Source: Mucidula mucida (taxonomy: Eukaryota; Basidiomycota; Agaricomycetes; Agaricales; Physalacriaceae). Taken from it: 64,000 nt of DNA. Below, piece by piece: positions 44,269-56,300 of this stretch; positions within the stretch are counted from its first letter, which is position 1; each line of letters opens with the position of its first letter. The DNA lies in NCBI GenBank assembly GCA_015501055.1, contig JADNYV010000143.1, forward strand, positions 1 to 64,000, written 5' to 3'. The notes under the pieces were generated by a model. That model was given only the letters and a program-made list of their open reading frames with translations, was not told the DNA's origin and made no database searches. The position numbers and the translations under genes were made by a program.

Positions 44269-47151
44269 CAGCACGAACCAGTGTTTGGTTAATGTGCTGC
44301 TGTAGTTTGTTTTGGCGGTTTGTTCATGGTTAAAATGCAAGCAAGAAGATTTCTATCAGGGTCACAAATGAGCAGATATTTTCATTGGCAATAATTGGGC
44401 CGTAGAGCTAGATGTGTGCTATCAATCCAAATTGATCAAAAAGCGGAGTGTATCCGTTTTAAGTTAAAATTCAACCTGGTTCAACACATTCTGACAAGAG
44501 TCTCAATGTCAGCATTATATTTAGATCTATGGAGCAAGCCTTTACTTCATCATCTCCATGCCTTTAAAGTGTGCAGGACAACTGAAGAACTGCTAACAGT
44601 GCATGTGCCATTAATCATATCAATTTCTTGGAATTTAAACTAACAGTACAGTTTGTCTATGTTATGTCTGTTCTGTGCACAGTTGGCACTGTTTATTGAT
44701 TATGGTTCTATCTGATTATTTATCAATTCCTTTCCGTCACAGCTGGAGCCTTCATGTCTCTGTCTTCATTATGTAATCTTGCCCAATATGACTTTATGTG
44801 CAACTCACATAAATTGTTACCATTCTCATTGTTGGCATCACTACAAACCCTAGCCATGATCTACTCTACTACTCAAACTGACCTGCACCCAATAAAGGCT
44901 GCGAATACTTCTGGGGACTGATCAACTGTTTAATTAAATGTTCTGTTTATAAAAACAATTTTGTACCATGACATAGTGCATCTGTAGCAGGTGTTTTTTG
45001 AGCAAATTATATTACATTCAGTGTTTAACATTACACTGCCATATTGTACTGAGGCTCCATCAGTTTTCCATCTGGCTCGTGAGTTGCAAGATCCCACACT
45101 TGTCTTTATCTACTACTCATGTTAACCCAACTCTCCTACAAAAAAGATGGAATATTCACAATCATAGATTTTTGCCCAGAAGTAACTCAATGTTGTGGTG
45201 TGTTTTTACTCCAATTGACACTGCTACCAAACTCACTCTGTTTCTTATGTGTTGTTATATCTGCCCTTCAACTCTTCCCCACGGGGAAGACTTATTAATC
45301 ATCAATGTTCATTTTGTCAGCCATGCACGCCTTTTTACGCGCAAGCCAAAGTTTTTGCAACTTCTTTTCATTTTTGTCTACTTGCTTCCTCTTCTCTTTA
45401 GCTGCAAATTGTGCTCTTTTTAAATCTATTCTTTACAGTAAAGTAAAGGTGGTCCATTGCAAGCTTAAAGAAAATGGCCATATTGCCTACGGCCGCAACA
45501 TAACTAGGTCTAAAAAAAAGACATTGCTGAACTGATAGTGGCAGCGTTTCCAGAGGGGGGAACATCCTAACACATCTTGTTGCGCTTCTTGTCTACCCCC
45601 TTTCAAACCTTTTCCATTGGCCTTTTTTTTACCTGCTTCTTCAGCTGTTCCACAGTCTCAATTCCCGTAACAACTTTTCTCTTAAAATAGAGATGCTTCA
45701 TTGCGATAGCAGCCTTGAGAAAACAATTCAGAACACCATTCTTTTCATTGAATGTCACAAACTGCTGGGCAATGTCAGGTATTTGAATGTTGAAGCAGAT
45801 TGTCATACAAAGGTAAAGAAACATGATGGAGTTGGATGATGACATCTTGTTCTGGATCAATTTCCTATTGTTACGTCCTTCCAGGGCCTTTGAGAAGGTA
45901 ATGAAACCATGCATGTCCTTATTACTAAATAAGACAGAACCATCCTTGTTGATAATGGTGTACCATCCAATAGCCGCATTATAACCAAATAGGTTAGGGA
46001 AGTTTATAGCAAATAAGAGGTATTTCTTTATTGCTTATAATGGTACTGCTTTCTTATTAATGCATTCATTCTTTATACTCTTTCATGTTGTTTAGGAGTA
46101 CATGAAGGGCACCTATTGGAATTTTAGGTATTTCAAATCCCTTGAGATTGTTTTGATGTCCCTTCAATTCTGCAACGGGGTCAATTCTCAGTGCCTCAAT
46201 GTAGTTTGTAAAGGCCTGTAAATGCTTTACTTTCTTAATAGGTAACCAGGTAACATCACTGGCCTTCCATTACAATTTAAAATAGAGATTAGTTCCTGTT
46301 TCAGTATAGTATGTGATCTCTGTTTCAGTTGGGAGGGAAAATCCACACAAAAAGAAGTATTATAGAAGTTCTGTAAGACACAATATGATTTTATATACTT
46401 TAGAACTAACTTTTGTTAGGTCACAATCCAAGTAGACGGCTTCAAAAAATTATGCATTTGTGAGTTGCAGAATTAACTCCTAGCTAAAGATGACTTTTTT
46501 GAGCAATCTTTAATAATATCACAAACCTTATTTGTGAACAGATCAGTGAGTGGTATAGAACTTACCCTTACTTTCTGCAATTTGGACTTCTTCTTCTTTT
46601 CCTGATCTTCCTTTAGAATTGAAGAAGCTTTACATGCCTCATGTTATTTAACGCAAAGAGCCAGCTTTTTAGCTTTTAAATTGGCCTTGCTAGGAGCAGA
46701 ACTATCTTTATGCTTAAATACCAAGTAGCCTTCATTATTACTGTCACTTTTGATTAGAAAAGTTAGGTGGCGGGATAGGTGATAAGGTTTCTTTTGCATG
46801 GGTGGAGCATCTTCATTAATCACTTCTTTAATGGTGACACAACAACTTGGTCCAGGTACATTTGAAAGGTACTGGTTGATGAACCTCCTTTTTAAAGCTA
46901 AACTTATTCTTTATAGGTGGAAAGTTTTTGCTGGAGAAAACAGTGGGACCTGTTACTCTCTTACAAGTCTTGGTTTGGACCTTCCCGGTGGCATTTTATC
47001 ATATGCTCCTTTTCCTGAGGTTTTCCTTGACTGTCATCATGTAACCGTCCCAACCTCAGGGCGAACCGGTTTCTACTGAGTCTTCGACAACACCCAAGAA
47101 CTTAGTTCTTTGGCTTCTTCATTCTCCGTCATTGTGATACTTACAGAGGTT
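44269..47151 (-). other. AT-rich island with decayed minus-strand coding sequence
   Basis: Base composition is clearly more AT-rich than the flanks. On the minus strand, fragments of one apparent protein can be read: IKEVINEDAPPMQKKPY (46780-46840), KASDVTWLPIKKVKHLQAF, YIEALRIDPVAELKGH and IPIGALHVLLNNMKEYK (46090-46280), then NAAIGWYTIINKDGSVLFSN and MHGFITFSKALEGRNN (45600-45980), separated by stops and frame changes. I do not recognise it; it is probably of mobile-element origin or an old captured gene. Confidence 0.45.
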
Positions 47152-48389
47152 TTGGAAATTCTTGTCCGCGCAGCCAAACACGCCAAACAAATCAAACAAT
47201 TTGGAAAAGTCAATAAAATAGCATTAACTTGTGGGCGACAAAAGGAGTACTGTAGTGTTTCGACCGTAACTTCACAGCCTGTGACCCATTATGGTCTGAA
47301 GTTACAGCGAACAGCTTCACAGACCCTTAAATTGCCTTTTTTGGACAGTTCCGCTTATAGCGGGACCTGAAATTTCCTTATTTGGAGGCTCGTGCCTGAC
47401 CAAAGTGGTCCGTGACCCATTATGATGTATATATAGCTTCACTTCAAAGACCCCCGTGACCTGTTATGTGAATTTGCGGTTGAAACCAGTAAGGATGTAT
47501 ACCAGAGTGCCATACTGGTATATGGATCAGTGTGGAGGGGCGAAACAAGGTATAAGGCGGGTGCAAAAAGTTGGCGGCAAGGACAAGGCAAAATCAGTAT
47601 AGACTAATCACATGCTTCTACATTAGTCTCCCTATGCCTCAAGGTCACTTGGATATCTCATGAGAGAACCTGAGATTGAGGACACATTGTATATGAGCAA
47701 TTATGGCCCTCATGGTAAATTGTCGCGCATGGGCAGGCATTATGCGGCCAAGGGCACACATTGGCGGGGCCCCGGACACCGTATCCATTTAATTTGTTGT
47801 ACACAAAGGAATTGTTAGATCAATGGCGACTGAGCATGGATGATGGGAAAGTTGCTGGGGAGGTGGGGTTAGAGTTAGACTGTAGCAATGCTCCTGGTCA
47901 AGGCTCCTTGCAGAGGGACGGGGGAAGGCAGTCAACACGAGGTGGTTAATGATACATGGAATCTTGAGGAGGTTGTCCCACTGCCAGGCGACGTCCTGGA
48001 AGATCATGATTAAACGGGGCAGTATGGCGCACTAGTTATGCACCTAAAATCTTCTAAAACCAGTGGTCTCCTATGCAGCAACCTCCAGGAGATATCATGA
48101 ACCCTTCAAGTCCATCTAATTCCGCATACTTGTTGTTGGGGACCAGTATATTAGGCCTTGATGCCAAAGAGCGAGTCCAGATGAAGGAGGTCGAATCGGA
48201 TGCTAGCAGTGAAATTAAAGCGAGAGATACAATCATGCTCGACGCTGAGGTCCTATAGCGCATGTAGCAACGCGTCTAAAGCCGATTCGAGATGTAGAAC
48301 GAATTTATTCCATTTTACTGACTTTTTCGAATTGTTCGATTTGTTTGGCGTGTTTGGCTGCGCGGACAAGAATTTCCGGAACCTCTGTA
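47152..48389. mobile_element. TIR element, non-autonomous, with TA flanks
   Basis: Ends are inverted repeats of about 75 bp: CAGAGGTTTTGGAAATTC at the left and, inverted, at 48310-48387, including the exact 23-base core GTTTGGCTGCGCGGACAAG plus flanking bases. TA borders both ends. The interior has no transposase. Carries a nested MITE at 47248-47491. Confidence 0.7.
47248..47491. mobile_element. MITE copy 2, nested
   Basis: Starts TACTGTAGTGTTTCGACCG and ends CGGTTGAAACCAGTA, with internal GTGACCCATTATG twice and GTGACCTGTTATG. The same layout and size class as the MITE at 19375-19633, but diverged. Confidence 0.6.
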
Positions 48390-48618
48390 CATGGTCATAT
48401 CCACTTCTTCTACTATCCTATCTCTTTCATGAATCCTCCGTTCCCCTGTCTTGGCACACAGAGCCACAGACTTAACTTATCGGATTCACGAACTCCATGT
48501 ATGCTTGCTGGCGCTCGCAACAATAAGACACTATTCGCCCAGAAGTATTACTTCACTCAAGAGCAGTGATTTTCTGATACATCCGTTCTAGAAAGCAAAG
48601 CAAAGCATAATTTACACT

Positions 48619-50942
48619 CTACCGTACGCGCCTGTAGAACAACAAATACGCCGTCCGTGACTCATCGCGCTCAAACGCATCAAACACATCCTCCCTCCTC
48701 ACATCCGACACCAGCTCATCGTCGATCCGTATCCAGTTCTCCCTGTGTAGCACATCCAACGTATAATGCCCGCCCGACGCGGACACCCCATGATGATACA
48801 CCGCCCCGAACAGCTTGTACTTGATCGGCCGGCGGGATGTTGGCGGCATGATGTCTGCGAAACATTAGTAACCGTCGACAGGAAGAAAACGGTCCACTCA
48901 CCCAAAGGAATCTCCAACTCAGGCCCAAACACAATCTGCTTACCCACCTTGACAACATCGCCCACCGTCGTGTCGAAATGGAACCGTTTGACATGCAGAA
49001 TGAGAATGGCAGGCAACGCCTCCACGAGCATCTGCTGGCTTGCGTCGCCCATGCCACCACCGCGCTGGATCGTCTGCGGGTCCGAAATGTGCTTGACCGC
49101 GTCCTCGATCGTATGGATGTGCTCCGGCTGGATATCCAGCCGCAGCGCACGCCAGTCCTCCACAATCACGCTATCCTTCTGCGTCGGGGCGCGCAGCGTG
49201 GACCGCGCTTTCCCTCCAAAGATCTTCGTGATCGGCGAATTGGTCGATTTCACGGTGCGCGTAACGACGGTGCGGTTCTTCTTGCCCACCTCCAGCCAAC
49301 CATCGTCCACAGGCGGCGCGTCCTCTTCGTGTTCCTCCACCGCCGCGATAGGCTGCTCGGGAGTGATCATGGCCAGGAGCTCCTCCTCGAGCGTGTCCAG
49401 GTAAAACCCGAGGAACTCTTCCGCGTCCTCCTGGTGTCCGCCACGCATATTATCGAACCGTTTCTTCTCCTTCATCGCGTCGTATATCCCTGCTGGGATA
49501 AAACTGTCCCTCTCCTCCTCTGGTTGTTGTTTTTTTGCAACAAACTCGTTCAAAAATTCTATGGTGGCGTGAGTAAGCGGCGCGTCGGTCGCACTGTACC
49601 CGAGCTTGCCAAGCTCGTGGAAAAGCTTCAAGAATGGTGGACAATGTAACAAGATCTGCAGGACTGAATTGGCGAAACACATGTTGCCCGTGTTGACGAG
49701 TCCGCGGGGTACTACGTTCGGAACAGACGCATTACTACCGCTCGTGAGCAGTATGTGGAGAGGACTTTTCTTTGGTGGTGTAACGGGGGCAGCTGTAGTC
49801 GCGGGGATGGAGAAGCCAACGACAGTGGACTTTGGGAGAGCGTTCTTGGACGACGGAGAATTGTCTGTAGAACGAAGCAAGGACGCCCATGACTTTTTGA
49901 CGGGGGCAGCTGGAGGCGCCTGGACCGCTGGTGCGTCGACGACCGGTGCGGATACCGACTCTATCGATGGCACGGGGGTCAGCGAGGTAGCCTCCTCAAT
50001 AGGCGGCTCAGTGTCAGGTTGCTTTGCTTCTCGCGAAGGAGAATCCGGAGCAGATACAGACGTATTGGAAGAGATGGGTGATCCAGGGACAGTAGGAGTG
50101 TAGGCGGCGTCCGAAGACGGCACCGTAGAGGATGACGAGGATTCCTGCTCATGTTCCTGCTCAAGGGGAACATCTGGCGGGGGTTCAACCTCGGGTGGCT
50201 GTGGTATTTGAAGCGCGTCCCGTACAATATGCGGAGGAGGTTTTGAACGAGGCGAGAATATTATTCCGGGAGCACTGGCAGGGTCATCCGGCCGTCGAGA
50301 CCAGATGACCCACTCTGCAAGCCCAAAGTGTGTCTGAGGCTCGGATGCAGAGGTGGTCGACTGCGAAGAGGGCGAACTTGGCCGTGAGACGTGAGCCTCT
50401 GATGCAGAAGGTGTGGGAGAAGACGGCGGAGAAGGTGCGGCGTCTTTTGAAGTTTCAGCGGAAGGTACAAAATCAGCTGGGTGCGTGAGTACAGAATGTA
50501 CAGTGTCCGGTTCAGGTACAGAGTTTACAGGCGGTGGTGGCATCGACAGTTGTTTTGGGAGAGGTGATAGCGGCGGCTGGGCCTGCCATGAAGATGACGG
50601 AGGTGGATATGGCGGGTGCTGGGGATAAGGATATGCTGGAGAAAAGTTTTGGGGTGGGTATGCAGACGGGTGGGAATGCGGTGATACAGGCGAGAATGGC
50701 GGTGGATGATAAGCTGGGTGTTGGTGCGTAATGCCACGGGCCGCCCGTTGGCTGTACGACCCCCGTGGTCGCCCGTTCATCTGTGGCGGTATAGGATGCG
50801 CAGGTGCACCGTACTGATACGGAAAAGAGCTCGGCCCTGCACTGTTAGCACCGTACATCATGCCAGGCGCGGGCGGCGGTGGGGACTGCTGCGAGTAGTA
50901 AGTTGAGGGTCCAGGACCGGATTGGGGGTAAGGCGAGGCCAT
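48619..50942 (-). CDS. ubiquitin-specific protease, Ubp3/USP10 type
   Basis: Two exons, complement(48619..48854, 48902..50942), 758 residues. Residues 1 to about 400 are Pro/Ser/Tyr-rich and probably disordered. The USP fold begins with the Cys box GLVNTGNMCFANSVLQ (catalytic Cys about 422), then GGHQEDAEEFLGFYLD, LDIQPEHIHTIEDAVKHIS, ILHVKRFHFD and the His box SASGGHYTLDV (His about 710). It removes ubiquitin from substrates; in yeast Ubp3 acts with Bre5 in membrane traffic and ribophagy. The ATG at 50942 was chosen over one at 51023 because a typical intron (GTAAGT...TACAG) separates them, so 51023 lies in the 5' UTR. Divergent from mL54. Confidence 0.88.
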
Positions 50943-51221
50943 TACGAGCTGTATAGGACATGTTGGAGAGTCGAATAGTCGACGACGAGGACAACTTACA
51001 GCAGATAAATCAGATAATCTCACAGCGAAGCCGGCAGTGCAGAATCAGAGTTGCGCACAGGCTACGTTGTACAGCGAAAGACGGTCGTGAGATACGAGTT
51101 CGTCGCTGTCTACGACGTCCCGGAAATTGGAGACCTTTTGGTAGTGCCGTGCACGAGATGAGGGGGAGAAGGAAAGCGGGGAGCGATTTCCTTTCAGGGA
51201 CACTTTTGGCGTTGCGTGTAT

Positions 51222-51296
51222 GGAACCCTAACCCTGCTGACCTGAAATATTTGCGGTCCGATGTCCCGCGTTGAGTAACCCTAACCCAGCTTTATC
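51222..51296. promoter_or_regulatory. telobox-like motifs in a divergent promoter
   Basis: AACCCTAACCC at about 51226-51237 and again TAACCCTAACCC at about 51277-51288, between the deubiquitinase and mL54 genes. Such AACCCTAA boxes recur in promoters of fungal and plant ribosomal-protein genes. Confidence 0.6.
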
Positions 51297-51302
51297 TTTT
51301 TC

Positions 51303-51697
51303 ATGTTCCTTCACGCGTGCACCCGACCACTGCGTCGACTGGCGACACCATGCCGAACAGTAGTACGCGCGTATGCCGCTCCTGCTCCCCCAAAGGCGAA
51401 GCCTGCTGCGTTTGGTGCGTCTGTCCTCTACAGCCATTTCTAAACCTGACTCTCTTTGCAGTCGCTCCTAAATCATCCTGTGCCGCCGATACCATCCTCG
51501 AGGGATTGAATTACCTCAAAGACCAGCCGCCTATACTCGCGAAACCAGACGAAGAGTACCCAGATTGGTTATGGACGGTTATGGAAAACAAGGTGTTACC
51601 CGACGACGGACCAGGTGGAAAGAAGGAACGCTATGAACGAAGGCTAGACAATAAAAAGAAGCTAAGAGAGCACAACTTCATGTTAACGCAGAAATAG
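51303..51697 (+). CDS. mitochondrial ribosomal protein mL54
   Basis: Exons 51303-51414 and 51462-51697, 115 residues. The N-terminus is rich in Arg and Ala and free of acids (MFLHACTRPLRRLATPCR), a matrix-targeting presequence. After the intron: SSCAADTILEGLNYLKDQPPI, then the family signature EEYPDWLWTV and a basic C-terminus (KKKLREHNFMLTQK). mL54 (yeast Mrpl37) is part of the mitochondrial large subunit. The start at 51303 is the only ATG that joins this reading frame through the intron; other nearby ATGs are out of frame. Confidence 0.88.
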
Positions 51698-53050
51698 TGA
51701 GCGACATTTCGAGACGCCCTTTCGCCATCTAACGCGCTTTAGGTTGCACTTCATACTTTCTTGTCTTGCTCGTTATCCACCAATAATTGCTTTGCTTTCC
51801 CTCTCTTCTCCTGAGGACTAGAACGATATGCGAAATCCTGGTTCTGGTTTGGACATTGCGAGATAAAGCAGGTCTCTCCCTTGCACGTCGCTCAGGGTGT
51901 GGTAAAACTCTTGGAATTTACAAATATTGCTATCTTTGTGTATCTTCGCGCCGCCTTTAACAATCTCGCCGTTTGTCTAGACTCGTTCGTTTGCGCCGCT
52001 GCCAGGACCGAAAAGAAGCGCCACTCGTTTTCGTCGCTGTTCCATATGCCGACATGGTCGTCGTGGCTCACTTCTCTCATACTTCGTGGTGAAAATCCCA
52101 CAAAGAGAATCAGTTTGTCCTTCACTTCAACCTCATCTTTGACACTGTCGTCGGCATACCTTGGACCAGTTTCTCGCGATCCTGCCAAATCATGCCGCAA
52201 TAATATTGACACTCTCCTCTTCTAGATGGCGTCTACTGGACACCCTTGCTTCTTACGATGGATCCCTGTTGATGCGCTTCCGTAAAGCATGTTTAGACGC
52301 GCCTGTCTGTCATCCGTCACTGGGAGGGGAAAGTGATCGATTTGCTAACTGCTCTGCTCGAATTTCAGCGACTTTTCTTAGAAGCAGTAATCTTTTGAGA
52401 ATTCGTTCTGGCCTTGTTATGCCAAGGACCCGGCGGTGATCGATATGCCTCGCTTCCATCTTTTATCGATTAACCATGACAGTACGACAGCGACAACACA
52501 GCACTTCTCCCACCTCATTCAAACACCGGTCTGCTTTGTAATTGAAAATAGACGCTTCTGCGGCACCTCTACGACGTTTATGACAAGACCAAGCAGTCTG
52601 GATGGTGCCAGGTAAGCTGTTCCATGATGCATGATGACGCGCTGTATTGCAGGGCGGCGTTCGCACCGGATGTGATTGAGGCCGGTACGCAATCGACGGA
52701 GGAGCTCGTTGACCTCAATCGCGATGATTGACTGGGAGTTAAATGAATAAAGGTAAGCCCGACATTGTGACAAGAAATGCTGAGATCCCGTTCGCTTTGC
52801 TGAATGCCTAGACGCGTCATACTTATCCATACTCGAAATGAATCACCCGCGAACAGCCTGATTGGCCGCGGCCACGTGAACGGTGGCGCTAATTAATTTA
52901 GAAGCATGGTCTCGTGTCGATCACGATTTCGTTGACGTATAAGAGCGTCTCACTGGCTCCATACTCTTCAACCACCACCACCATCAGATAACAAGTGCGC
53001 CGCCCTTCTCGTCGTCGTTGTCCCCGTCATTGACCGCCTCCTAGTTCAAA
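51698..53050. other. no resolved gene
   Basis: The minus ORF 51892-52212 (106 codons, motif FVGFSPRSMREV) could be an exon but has no recognised domain. The rest holds only short overlapping ORFs. Confidence 0.3.
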
Positions 53051-53694
53051 ATGACCTTTGTCGCTCCATCTTCCGGCCAGACGTTCGTCATCCGTAACGC
53101 CAAGTCGGGCACTGCCCTCGACCTCAAAGGTTCGTCATCGATTGGATGACATCGACGATTATCCATTAATCTTCCCCATCATTCAGAGGATGGCCACGTT
53201 ATTGGATACAGCCGCCACGGCGGTGAGAACCAGCAGTGGGAAGTGACGCAGGGTTCGGACGGCAAGGTGAGCTACGCCTTTGCCTCTCATTGACGTGCGC
53301 TGATATCTTCTCGCAGTGGACTTTCCGCTGCAAGCGCGGCGGCAAGTACCTCGCCGTCCAAGGAAATGAGGCTGGCGATAACAAGGCTGTCATCGCCCAA
53401 GAGTATGTCCACCGTTCGTCTTCGGCACTTCGTACTGATCAGATCATGTAGCCAGGAATTCGGATGGTACATGAACGTCGACAAGCACATTGCCAATGAG
53501 GGCTTCAGGTGAATAAACCTGCTACTAGCCTTTATCTCTCCTGACGCCATTGTAGGATCTACGCCCACCCGTGCTTCAACCTTGACCTCGACAATGGCAG
53601 CACCGAGAATGGTACACGTGTTGCCGTCTGGGGTCAATGGACCGAGGAGCAGGGTACTGCGCCCCACCAGAGCTGGCAATTTGAGCGGGCTTGA
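53051..53694 (+). CDS. ricin-B-fold (beta-trefoil) lectin
   Basis: Exons 53051-53129, 53187-53266, 53317-53402, 53452-53508, 53556-53694; 146 residues, a single trefoil. Repeats carry the Q-x-W type signature: NQQWEV, QEFGWYM and HQSWQF near the end. No signal peptide, like other cytosolic mushroom lectins. This fold binds glycans; in mushrooms such lectins are often fruiting-body proteins with a defence role, but no enzymatic or pore-forming domain is attached here. Which sugar is bound cannot be told. Confidence 0.85.
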
Positions 53695-55507
53695 GAAGGT
53701 AACAAGCATTTTGAGCATCGATCGGATTGGAATCGCAATGTATTATTACAAGTAGCTGCACAAATGGAACTGTTCATCGATCTGAGGCCCAACGGATATA
53801 TCGTTCCTCGTTTGTCGAGGCCCTTCTACGAACGTTATTGCCTCCGGCCGCCGCTTCACTTGCCGCCCTGCGCTTCTGTCCAACAACTTCAAAATGTGCA
53901 CGACACTGTCTACCCCCCCCCCCTCCCCGCATAATGCGACCATGCCGGCTGCTGCTGTCACTGTGCTACTTAATACGTGTACTTCGTCACGTCGCTTCAC
54001 CTTCTTTGCCCTCAGATCGCTGCATAGGCGCTCAGGTGACGCCTAGCGTTGTACCTACACATCCACTTGATTTATGCGCTGAAGACTTTGAGATCAAACA
54101 ATGAAGCGACTAGGTCTTCCTTCATGTCATTTTGTTACTTCTTTGTACCGCTCTATCATGCATCTCTACACTAAACCCCGCTCTCCTTGTCCAGTCACTA
54201 TCTTCCGGGATAAGGTTTCTTCATGTATTACTTAAGGACCAATCTTTCCAAATTTCTGCTGGTTTGAGAGCAGACAATCTAGTTCCAGTTGGCGGGTAAC
54301 TTGTAAGTACATATCTAAATCTGGTTTTGATCTCTCGACTTGCGCATGATGCATGACACAGGAGTTTGGCCCAAAATAGTTGGTGCGACTATCCCCTGAC
54401 TATATGTATGTCCACAATATTGTTGAGGAGTCGCCGTAAAATAGGCAGCCCTCAATTTATTCAGATAATTACACTACTACACCTCAACTACAAGTGATTG
54501 ATGTACTAGTACTACAGGCAGGCTCGATACAAACTACACTGTCTGCATGCGCATCCACCGCCTTATCGTGTCTTAGGCTTGCATCAACTGGTTGGATCTG
54601 GGTAGAGGATGGTGGTTCTTGTCTCCGACAGTAGTATAATGTTTGTTGTCGCCGCCAGAGATGCATTTGTTGTTGCTGCTGTGAGTAGTTTTGTCTCCGC
54701 TGCAAGTGATGTTGTCTCCGCTGTTTGTGTCATTTTCCCCAGTACTAGTGTCGGCACCGGAATGATCATCCAGCCTGTGCGCGCACACATTAGCAATGCC
54801 AATCAAAAAAGCTGCAGAGTACTGGACAGCTTACCTTCTCCTGTGATACCATTATTGCCGTCGCTTAGGTGCAACTGCCGAGCACCAGATGGGTAGTCCT
54901 GCACAGGGAGGCCACCTTTCACACTTTGCTCCAACCTCCAGCATCTGAGGACCAGAACTGCAAGTGTTTTTCTTGATGGAAATAAGTGTATATTATTATT
55001 GCTCAATGTGCCAAAAGTGTGTCTGTTGTATATTATGAGTTGAGTAGATTAACTTGAGGCGAGTCTGCGCCAAGAGAGACCATGGACGCCGCGCGGGCAG
55101 TGGTGGTATAGAAAGGATATGATGGAGCCCCAATATGTGCCAATAATATGCCATTGACAAGCCAAATATCTGATGTATGTCCCACTAGAAGTTAAGCCAA
55201 CAATTTTTAGTGTAAATCCTTATTCTTCTATAAATATGTAATTTTATTTTAGCAAGATTTCAGTCTTTTTACAGTACAATTTTCTTGATATTTTCAACAG
55301 AGTTTCTGTATTTGGAGTAGTTTACACTAAAGTTTCACTCATTGATCTAAATAGGTATAGATTAATACTATAAAAAGATTGAAACTATACTGAGAAATAA
55401 TTACATACTTACAGCAGAGTCTATACTGAAAAAAATTGCCTTAACATCTAGTGTTTGGTGTTGCAAAAACCCACTATTTTGGGATTACTTACTATAAGCG
55501 AATCAAC
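53695..55507. other. intergenic, partly repetitive
   Basis: The 54605-54740 stretch is rich in GTT/GTC trinucleotide-like repeats; 55100-55500 is AT-rich. No supported gene. Confidence 0.4.
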
Positions 55508-56300
55508 TACAGTGGCAGCAAAAAGTTCTGCACATGGCTTCAATCAGCCTGAGGTCGTGATAGCACGGGCAATAAGAGATTTTTGCAATCATAGAAGTGC
55601 AGTCATAAGTGTATAGAGTCTATGTAGAAAAAATTATAATGCATTGGTGAAAGAAGTAGGGAAAATAACTGATTATTGGTGAGTGGTGTCAAATATACTG
55701 TAGACTTTAAATCATTTGTCATCTCATGTGACATGTGACCTACTTAACAAAATTTTGGTTTCGTCAGATTACTACAGTAGCCGCTGTGGCGGGAGGACAG
55801 CGGGGGGATTTTTGCAAGATTTTTAGTGACACCTGTGACAGACAAATTAATTAAAAGTCTACAGTAGAAGGAGATAATCAAAGAAAACAATGCAACAATA
55901 AGCAAAGAATAAAAAAGGATATTAGTACTTTGTATACTTCCCCTTGGCCTTCAATAAAGCACCAACTCTGCAAGGCATGGACTTGTACAGCTTTGTAATG
56001 TAACCAATATCTAACTTTACCCATTCTTCCACCAGTGTGGCCCATAGCTCCTCAATGTTGTGTGGGAGTGGGTTGCATTTGCGTATTTGGCAATCAAGGT
56101 ACTTTCAGGCATGCTCTATGATGTTCATATCTGGGGAAGAGGCCAGCCATAGCATGACTTTAATGGAATGGTTGACAAGCCAGCGCTTGGCAAGACAGCT
56201 TGTATGCTTGGGATTGTTGCACTTACTCGGGTAGAGCCCTTTTTGAACAAATATAGTGTCAGCATGAGAAACAGGTATCTCGCAAGCAGACTTACCGTCT
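55508..56300 (-). mobile_element. Tc1/mariner remnant
   Basis: Left end TA-CAGTGGCAGCAAAAAGTTC fits a Tc1-type terminal repeat. The minus frame from about 56300 to 55915 reads NNPKHTSCL, then LASSPDMNIIEHA, a TGA for Trp, KYLDCQIRK and the C-terminal SMPCRVGALLKAKGKYTKY, the last third of a Tc1 DDE transposase. The right end is lost where repeat R begins at about 56290. Confidence 0.7.

Noticed and set aside
48766..50628. Plus-strand ORFs across the deubiquitinase
   Set aside because: Antisense shadows of the Pro/Ser-rich and catalytic coding sequence.
51222..51296. Internal telomere tract
   Set aside because: Only two or three AACCCT units, within a promoter; too short for a telomere scar.
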